From NCBI GenBank assembly GCA_001942045.1, contig MSTD01000082.1:1-9716 (forward strand): 9,716 nt of DNA, written 5' to 3'. A program made the position numbers and the translations under genes. The notes under the pieces are model-generated. The model worked only from the letters and a program-made list of their open reading frames with translations. It searched no databases and had not been told where the DNA came from. Below are positions 5,680 to 9,716 of this stretch, in pieces (the first letter of the stretch is position 1; the number at the start of each line of letters is the position of its first letter). This DNA comes from Mycolicibacterium porcinum. Its GTDB lineage: Bacteria; Actinomycetota; Actinomycetes; Mycobacteriales; Mycobacteriaceae.

Positions 5680-6021
5680 ATGGACGATGTGGAAGTCGGA
5701 CAGGCAGATATCGCTGCGGTACCCACCACGTTCGAAGGGGCCGTCGTGCTGCTCGACGTCCGTGAGGACGACGAATGGCAGCGCGGTCACGCCGCAGGCG
5801 CGCAGCACATCCCGATGGGCGACGTCCCGGCGCGGATCGCCGAGATCGACCCGGACGCCGAGCTCTACGTGATCTGCCATGCCGGCGGACGCTCCCTGCG
5901 GGTGGCGAACTACCTGGCCCGCAACGGCTACACGCCGATCAACGTCGAGGGCGGCATGTTGGCCTGGGCCGGAGCCGGACGCCCGGTCATCACCGACGCC
6001 GGCGGCCCGGGCAGCGTCTGA
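5680..6021 (+). CDS. Single-domain rhodanese-like protein
   Basis: 113-residue cytoplasmic rhodanese-fold protein, the usual size for stand-alone domains related to GlpE/PspE. The fold markers are in order: VVLLDVREDDEWQRGHAAGAQHIPMGDVP (22-50), the active-site loop CHAGGRS with catalytic C66 (66-72), and the final NVEGGMLAWAGAGRPV (88-103). Such proteins carry sulfur as a cysteine persulfide and hand it to cyanide, thioredoxin or biosynthetic partners; the physiological acceptor here is unknown. The start is uncertain: ATG 5680 has GAGG only 1 nt away, whereas GTG 5689 would put the same GAGG (5675-5678) 10 nt upstream and gives a typical short N-terminus. The next gene follows after 41 nt but has its own promoter-like element. 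Neighbouring sodA and bfrB would fit a redox role, though that is only contextual. Confidence 0.9.
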   Translation: MDDVEVGQADIAAVPTTFEGAVVLLDVREDDEWQRGHAAGAQHIPMGDVPARIAEIDPDAELYVICHAGGRSLRVANYLARNGYTPINVEGGMLAWAGAGRPVITDAGGPGSV

Positions 6022-6050
6022 CCGCTCCGGACCTCTCGGGAGATCGTGGC

Positions 6051-6062
6051 TAGGCTGGTCGG
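6051..6062 (+). promoter_or_regulatory. Candidate leaderless promoter (-10 TAGGCT)
   Basis: TAGGCT (6051-6056) fits the mycobacterial -10 pattern TANNNT, and six bases later comes ATG 6063. The A of the start codon would be +1, the layout of leaderless mycobacterial mRNAs. No strong Shine-Dalgarno precedes the ATG and no good -35 is seen. Confidence 0.45.
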
Positions 6063-7163
6063 ATGATCCAGGTGTGTTCGCAGTGCGGGACGCGCTGGAA
6101 CGTGCGTGACCGGCAGCGGTCGTGGTGTCCCCGGTGCGGAGGCTCGTTGTTGGCGCCCTCTGCGCCGTCGTCGCCTCAGGCCCAGTGGGGGCCCCCGGCG
6201 CAGCCGCCCACGTCGTCCGCGCAGGCACCGGGACAGCGCCCGCCGCAACTCGCGCCGGGCTATCGCTGGGTCGCGCTGCGGCCCGGCGCCCCGCCGTACC
6301 AGCGCCGCCAGCGACGCTCGCTCGGGCCGACGCCGCACTACCGCGTCATCCCCAGCTGGGGGCTGCACCAGCACTTCGATGTCGACGAGCAACCCCAGAA
6401 AACCGCTGACGAATCCAACGTCGGCGCGGTGCGGCTCATGCTCGTCGCCGCCATGGTGGTGCTGGGCGTGGCAGCCTTCGCCCACGTGGTCCGGTATGTG
6501 CTGCTGCTGATCAACCGCAGTGTGCTGCTGCACCCGCTGATCGCGATCGGCGGGGTGGTGATCGGCCTGCTGGCCAGCGTCGTGGCGATCGTCGGCGTGA
6601 TCTTGACGGTGGTGGCACTCGTGCGCTGGCTGATCGGACGCCGGGCGGCCGGGTACGCCGCGCACGGCGAGGTGGATCCCCGCAGCGCCAGGACCTTGTG
6701 GCTCGGCTGCCTGGTGCCCGGCGTGAACCTGGTGATGGCCCCGGTTTTCGTGTGGGAACTGGCCGCCCTCGAAAGCCGCCTCTCACACCTGCGGCGACCG
6801 ATCGTGATGTGGTGGATCGGGTTGGTGCTCAGCGCAGTGGTGGCGACGTGGTCGATGGCCAGCACCGTGTACGTGACCTTCTTCAACAACACCGCGCAGA
6901 ACATCGCCGACAACACCGTGATGACGATCGTTGGGTACCTGCTGGCGCTGGTGGCGTTCCTGCTGACCGCCAAGGTGTTCTCGGGTTTCGAGGGCAGCGG
7001 TACGACAACTCAGCGCAGCATCCCGCACTGGGTGGTGATCGAGCCGGACGGGTCCGAGGCGAAGACAGCCGAGCCGGAGCCGGCCGAGCCCTCGCAGAAT
7101 GGTGAGGATTCGGCTGAATCCGCCGTTCCGGTTGAGACCCAAGGGCAGAACCCGGCAGCATAG
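6063..7163 (+). CDS. Zinc-ribbon DUF4328-like membrane protein, Rv3843c-like
   Basis: 366-residue conserved membrane protein. A short N-terminal zinc ribbon (CSQC...CPRC; C5, C8, C22, C25) is followed by a Pro/Gln/Ala-rich linker (31-65), then YRWVALRPGAPPYQRRQRR. Hydrophobic helices lie at about 122-150, 157-192 (long, probably two), 211-231, 247-270 and 286-305. An acidic, Glu/Pro/Ser-rich tail (329-366) ends the protein. Layout and place next to glpQ1 match M. tuberculosis Rv3843c, a conserved transmembrane protein that I associate with DUF4328. Function is unknown. The zinc ribbon probably faces the cytoplasm and may bind a partner protein. The stop lies 5 nt before glpQ1, so the two genes form an operon, and a link to phospholipid or envelope turnover is a fair guess. 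The start ATG 6063 is supported by the Cys-rich N-terminus and the -10-like element just upstream. Confidence 0.85.
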   Translation: MIQVCSQCGTRWNVRDRQRSWCPRCGGSLLAPSAPSSPQAQWGPPAQPPTSSAQAPGQRPPQLAPGYRWVALRPGAPPYQRRQRRSLGPTPHYRVIPSWGLHQHFDVDEQPQKTADESNVGAVRLMLVAAMVVLGVAAFAHVVRYVLLLINRSVLLHPLIAIGGVVIGLLASVVAIVGVILTVVALVRWLIGRRAAGYAAHGEVDPRSARTLWLGCLVPGVNLVMAPVFVWELAALESRLSHLRRPIVMWWIGLVLSAVVATWSMASTVYVTFFNNTAQNIADNTVMTIVGYLLALVAFLLTAKVFSGFEGSGTTTQRSIPHWVVIEPDGSEAKTAEPEPAEPSQNGEDSAESAVPVETQGQNPAA

Positions 7164-7168
7164 GCCGT

Positions 7169-8005
7169 ATGGAAACGGGCGACGGCGGAGCCGCTGCGCA
7201 GGCGACACCGGGGCCTGGGCATCCGTTCGTGGTGGCCCACCGCGGCGCTTCCGCCGACAAGCCCGAGCACACGCTCGCCGCGTATGACCTCGCGTTGCGC
7301 GAGGGTGCCGACGGCGTGGAATGCGATGTGCGGCTGACCCGCGACGGGCATCTGGTGTGTGTTCACGACCGCCGGGTCGACCGCACCTCGACGGGTACGG
7401 GTCTGGTCAGCGAGATGACGCTGGCCGAACTGCGCCGGCTGGACTACGGGTCCTGGCATGCCGGCGGCCGGGCCGGGACCGACACCGGCCTGCTGACGCT
7501 CGATGACCTCGTCTCACTGGTGCTGGACTGGAACCGTCCGGTGAAACTTTTCATCGAGACCAAACACCCCGTGCGCTACGGCGCTCTGGTGGAGAACAAA
7601 GTGCTGGCCCTGCTGCACCGGTACGGCATCGCCGCGCCGGCCTCGGCCGATCTGTCGCGCGCGGTGGTGATGTCCTTCTCGGCGGCCGCGGTGTGGCGGA
7701 TTCGCCGGGCCGCCCCGATGCTGCCGACCGTGCTGCTCGGCGAGACGTCGCGGTACCTCGGCGGTAGCGCCGCCACCACGGTCGGGGCCACGGCCGTCGG
7801 CCCGTCGATCGCGACGCTGCGCGAGCATCCGGAACTGGTCGACCGTGCCGCCGCCCAGGGACGTGCCCTGTACTGCTGGACCGTCGACCACTACGAGGAT
7901 GTCCAGTTCTGCCGCGACGTCGGCGTGGGGTGGGTGGCCACCAATCATCCCGGCCGCACCAAGAGTTGGCTGCAGAACGGCCTGACCGGCGCGGGCCGGG
8001 ACTGA
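7169..8005 (+). CDS. glpQ1: Glycerophosphodiester phosphodiesterase GlpQ1
   Basis: Hydrolyses glycerophosphodiesters from phospholipid turnover to sn-glycerol-3-phosphate and an alcohol. 278 residues covering one complete GDPD TIM-barrel. The signature residues are H24-R25 (VAHRGASADKPEHT), E51 and D53 (DGVECDVRLTRDG), H66 (CVHDRRVDRT) and E130-K132 (LFIETKHP), all consistent with an active, metal-dependent enzyme. Long blocks agree with remembered M. tuberculosis Rv3842c (HPFVVAHRGAS, RAVVMSFSAAAVWRIRRAAP). No signal peptide is visible, so the protein is probably cytoplasmic, unlike the periplasmic E. coli GlpQ. ATG 7169 is 5 nt after the upstream stop with no strong ribosome site, so translation may be coupled to the DUF4328-like gene. 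The first 17 residues are variable and the exact start is less sure. The gene converges on bfrB, with only 7 nt between stop codons. Confidence 0.95.
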   Translation: METGDGGAAAQATPGPGHPFVVAHRGASADKPEHTLAAYDLALREGADGVECDVRLTRDGHLVCVHDRRVDRTSTGTGLVSEMTLAELRRLDYGSWHAGGRAGTDTGLLTLDDLVSLVLDWNRPVKLFIETKHPVRYGALVENKVLALLHRYGIAAPASADLSRAVVMSFSAAAVWRIRRAAPMLPTVLLGETSRYLGGSAATTVGATAVGPSIATLREHPELVDRAAAQGRALYCWTVDHYEDVQFCRDVGVGWVATNHPGRTKSWLQNGLTGAGRD

Positions 8006-8012
8006 GGGCCGG

Positions 8013-8561
8013 CTAGAGGTTGCCGCCTGCGGCCTTCGGCGCGCTCGCGTCCGCCCCGGCGCCGCCGGCGAGTTCGCGGGCCACGAAATCCTCGATGTGG
8101 AACAGGTTGGAACCGGCGCGGTCGGCGATGCGCACCAGCGTCGCCATGGACGAGACCTCTTCGATCTGCTCCTTGAGGAACCACTGCATGAACTGCTCGC
8201 CGAGGTAGTCACCCTCCTCGCGGGCCACGCTCGCCAGGCGGCTGATCTGCTCGGTGACGGTGCGTTCCTGGCTCAGGGCCAGCGCGAGCGCGTCACGCGG
8301 AGCATCGAACCGGTTGCACACCGCATCGACACCCGGGATCTCGACGTCGATATCCCGGTCGAGCAGGTACTGGACCAGCATCATGGCGTGGTTCCGCTCC
8401 TCGACCGCCTGCGCGTAGAAGTGCTTGGCGAGCTGCGGGAGGTCGGCGCCGTCGAAATAAACCGCAATTGCGATGTATTGCTGAGAAGCGGTGAACTCGC
8501 TGCGGATCTGATCGGAGATAAGTGCGTGGAATTTCGTGTCGAGTTCACCGGTCGTCGTCAT
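8013..8561 (-). CDS. bfrB: Iron-storage ferritin BfrB
   Basis: Haem-free, 24-subunit ferritin that oxidises Fe(II) and stores it as a ferric mineral. 182 residues, one more than remembered M. tuberculosis BfrB (Rv3841), with near-identical blocks (FTASQQYIAIAVYFDGADLPQLAKHFYAQAVEERNHAMMLVQ is one, given in part). Ferroxidase-centre residues are present: E22, E55, H58, E99, with Q132 and E135 in the last core helix. The Gly/Ala-rich C-terminal tail (165-182) corresponds to the extended tail typical of mycobacterial BfrB. ATG 8561 gives the conserved TKFHAL start; the frame continues 27 nt upstream, but into the promoter. No Shine-Dalgarno is seen, while a -10 lies only 9 nt upstream, so the transcript may be almost leaderless. 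Iron boxes upstream indicate IdeR control. The gene lies downstream of the LCP gene on the same strand, 149 bp apart. Confidence 0.96.
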   Translation of the reverse strand: MTTTGELDTKFHALISDQIRSEFTASQQYIAIAVYFDGADLPQLAKHFYAQAVEERNHAMMLVQYLLDRDIDVEIPGVDAVCNRFDAPRDALALALSQERTVTEQISRLASVAREEGDYLGEQFMQWFLKEQIEEVSSMATLVRIADRAGSNLFHIEDFVARELAGGAGADASAPKAAGGNL

Positions 8562-8570
8562 GATCGCGAG

Positions 8571-8598
8571 GATATAGCAGGTCAACACCCATTGTCAT
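8571..8598 (-). promoter_or_regulatory. bfrB promoter, near-leaderless
   Basis: On the minus strand ATGACA (8598-8593) and TATATC (8576-8571) are 16 nt apart, close to the sigma-A consensus. A start at A8564 would leave only three bases before ATG 8561, fitting the absence of a ribosome site. The iron box at 8615-8633 would centre near -60, suitable for an activator. Confidence 0.55.
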
Positions 8599-8614
8599 CG
8601 AAGGTAGACCTCAT

Positions 8615-8633
8615 TGAGGTCAGCTTTACCTTA
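8615..8633. promoter_or_regulatory. IdeR iron box, proximal
   Basis: TGAGGTCAGCTTTACCTTA agrees at 14 of 19 positions with the IdeR consensus TTAGGTTAGSCTAACCTAA. It overlaps a perfect 7-1-7 palindrome GACCTCA-T-TGAGGTC (8607-8621), and an outer AAGGTA (8601-8606) could extend a second, weaker site. IdeR activates bfrB in M. tuberculosis when iron is plentiful; the position just upstream of the -35 fits this. Confidence 0.6.
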
Positions 8634-8663
8634 GTGGCGCAGCGGTGGTGTGGCGCGCATTAC

Positions 8664-8685
8664 ATTTGCTGTTGAGAATTTGCTA
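8664..8685 (+). promoter_or_regulatory. Paired EspR-motif matches upstream of bfrB
   Basis: Two direct repeats of ATTTGCT (8664-8670 and 8678-8684) give TTTGCTG (8665-8671) and TTTGCTA (8679-8685). Both fit TTTGC[TC][GA], and they are 14 bp apart. They sit between the two iron boxes in an AT-rich patch, where a nucleoid protein such as EspR or Lsr2 could bind and oppose or assist IdeR. Confidence 0.4.
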
Positions 8686-8694
8686 TCACCGAAT

Positions 8695-8713
8695 TTAGCT
8701 TTGGCTAAGCTCA
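8695..8713. promoter_or_regulatory. IdeR iron box, distal
   Basis: TTAGCTTTGGCTAAGCTCA agrees at 15 of 19 positions with the IdeR consensus and contains the inverted repeat TTAGC-TTTG-GCTAA (8695-8708). It overlaps the stop codon of the LCP gene and would centre near -140 of bfrB. Two boxes upstream of bfrB is also the known M. tuberculosis arrangement, although the spacing there may differ. Confidence 0.5.
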
Positions 8714-9700
8714 GGGTTGGGGCTTTTCGATGACGTCGTCCGGGACCGCTGTGTCGTTGGCCAGTGCGGTGAACAGGCGGCCGGCGGCATCGCTGTCCCA
8801 CACCACGACCGCACCCGAATCGCTGCCGGTGAACTCACCGATCGGCACCGTCGTGGTGACCATGTCGTCGCCGTGCATCGCCCAGGCCAGCCGGCCCAGA
8901 TCCCACACGTGCGCGTCCTCGTCGACCGCCACCGAGTTGGTGGCGGCCTCGGCCATCGGCTGCCACCGCAACGGGTTGAGCAGCACTTCCGGGCTGGTGG
9001 CCCGGTGCAGCAGGGCGGACATGAACGCCCGCTGGTTGTTCATGCGATCCAGGTCGGCGCGCGGCGTGGCACGGGTGCGGACATAGCCGAGCGCGCTGCG
9101 ACCGTCGAGTTCCTGGCAGCCCGCAGGCACGTCGATACCGGCCAGGGGATCGCTGATCGGCTCGGCCGGGCACATCGTCACCCCGCCGACGGCGTCGACC
9201 ATCGCGGCGAAACCGTCGAAGCCGATCTCGGCGTAGTGGTCGAGGTGCAGGCCGGTCGCCTGCTCGACGGTCTGGGCCAGCAGCGGCGCCCCGCCCAGGG
9301 AGAACGCCGCGTTCACCTTGTCCTCGCCGTAGCCGGGTATCGGCAGATAGGAATCCCGGGGGATCGACACCATGGTGGCCGGGGTGCCCGAGCCGATTCC
9401 CGGGATGTGCACCAACAGGATGGTGTCGGTGCGGCCGTTGCCGATGTCACCGCCGGTGGCCAGATCGGCCTGCTGCTCGGGGCTGAGGTGCTGGCGACTG
9501 TCGGATCCGACCAGCAGCCAGGTGGTGCCGTGCGCCGCGCCGGGGCGCTCGGGGTAGTCGGCGAGGGCGGGGATGCGGTGCAGCGATGAGTCGACCCAGA
9601 AGCCGCCGCCGACCACCGCGACCACGGCGAGCAGCAGCACCGCCAGCACCAGGCGACCCCAGTGCCGGCGTTTGCGGGGTTTGCGCACCGGCGCCGGCAC
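8711..9700 (-). CDS. LytR-CpsA-Psr (LCP) envelope protein
   Basis: Membrane-anchored LCP protein; family members transfer undecaprenyl-linked glycopolymers to peptidoglycan, in mycobacteria arabinogalactan. A basic N-terminus (RKPRKRRHWGR) precedes one signal-anchor helix (about 17-38). The LCP domain starts at TWLLVGSDSR (60-69, D67 and R69), then GRTDTILLVHI (R90, D92), SIPRDSYLPIPGYGEDKVNAAFSLGG (R115, D116), the GFAAMVDAVGGV block (163-174), GYVRTR (205-210) and DLDRMNNQRAF (216-226). All key Asp/Arg residues are present, so the enzyme looks functional. It corresponds in position to M. tuberculosis Rv3840, which I recall as much shorter. The marked GTG 9700 lacks a ribosome site and lies inside the terminal inverted repeat at 9646-9716; the frame stays open to the window edge. 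The true N-terminus is therefore unreliable and the gene may be truncated by the window. bfrB follows on the same strand. Confidence 0.9.
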   Translation of the reverse strand: MPAPVRKPRKRRHWGRLVLAVLLLAVVAVVGGGFWVDSSLHRIPALADYPERPGAAHGTTWLLVGSDSRQHLSPEQQADLATGGDIGNGRTDTILLVHIPGIGSGTPATMVSIPRDSYLPIPGYGEDKVNAAFSLGGAPLLAQTVEQATGLHLDHYAEIGFDGFAAMVDAVGGVTMCPAEPISDPLAGIDVPAGCQELDGRSALGYVRTRATPRADLDRMNNQRAFMSALLHRATSPEVLLNPLRWQPMAEAATNSVAVDEDAHVWDLGRLAWAMHGDDMVTTTVPIGEFTGSDSGAVVVWDSDAAGRLFTALANDTAVPDDVIEKPQP

Positions 9701-9716
9701 TGGGGTCGCCTGGTGC
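9646..9716. repeat. 25-bp perfect inverted repeat at the window end
   Basis: Bases 9646-9670 are the exact reverse complement of 9692-9716, separated by 21 bases (9671-9691). The right arm ends at the last base of the window, so the repeat may be longer. The left arm is ordinary LCP coding sequence (residues RRHWGRLVL). A perfect 25-bp snap-back of coding DNA at a sequence end suggests an assembly or library artefact rather than biology. Confidence 0.85.

Noticed and set aside
8600..8618. Third IdeR box upstream of the proximal one
   Set aside because: Only about 9 of 19 positions agree with the consensus; at most a half-site (AAGGTA) is present.
8717..9589. 290-residue + strand frame opposite the LCP gene
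   Set aside because: His/Arg/Gly-rich shadow of a clearly recognisable LCP coding sequence on the other strand.
1..9716. CRISPR arrays, tRNA or rRNA genes, insertion sequences
   Set aside because: No regular repeat-spacer pattern, no cloverleaf or conserved rRNA sequence and no transposase-like frame was found by eye.

Overview
The window is high-GC DNA with mycobacterial gene content, most likely from a rapidly growing, environmental species (Mycolicibacterium type). Recognised genes are the EspR nucleoid-associated regulator, superoxide dismutase SodA, glycerophosphodiester phosphodiesterase GlpQ1, ferritin BfrB and an LCP-family envelope protein. From memory, their order and orientation are the reverse complement of the Mycobacterium tuberculosis block Rv3840 to Rv3849. 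The species cannot be named from the sequence alone.

Layout from left to right. Positions 1-2164 (+ strand) hold an apparently accessory operon: the 3' end of a Gly/Pro-rich protein with a membrane segment, an ImmA/IrrE-type zinc metallopeptidase, and a 7-TM protein resembling the MAB_1171c/DUF6545 family, coupled by a TTGA overlap. A strong hairpin (2161-2216) separates this operon from convergent espR (2244-2642, -). A region of about 900 bp without a credible gene follows. Next come a conserved protein of unknown function (3537-4073, -) and sodA (4317-4940, -). A previously overlooked 52-residue membrane protein (5091-5249, -) lies upstream of sodA.

The divergent gap 5250-5679 is rich in signals: a near-perfect 20-bp palindrome at a putative start site, and a 13-bp perfect inverted repeat holding DnaA-box-like nonamers. 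On the + strand follow a single-domain rhodanese (5680-6021), a zinc-ribbon/DUF4328-like membrane protein (6063-7163) and glpQ1 (7169-8005). The right end (- strand) carries the LCP gene (8711-9700) and, downstream of it, bfrB (8013-8561).

Common theme: iron storage and oxidative defence (bfrB, sodA) together with envelope and phospholipid functions (LCP, GlpQ1). The bfrB upstream region has two IdeR-like iron boxes, a promoter placed for IdeR activation, and an almost leaderless start. All four matches in the window to the EspR motif TTTGC[TC][GA], as I remember it, lie upstream of espR or bfrB. The last 71 bases form a 25-bp perfect inverted repeat ending exactly at the window edge. That looks like an assembly or contig-end artefact and makes the N-terminus of the LCP protein unreliable.
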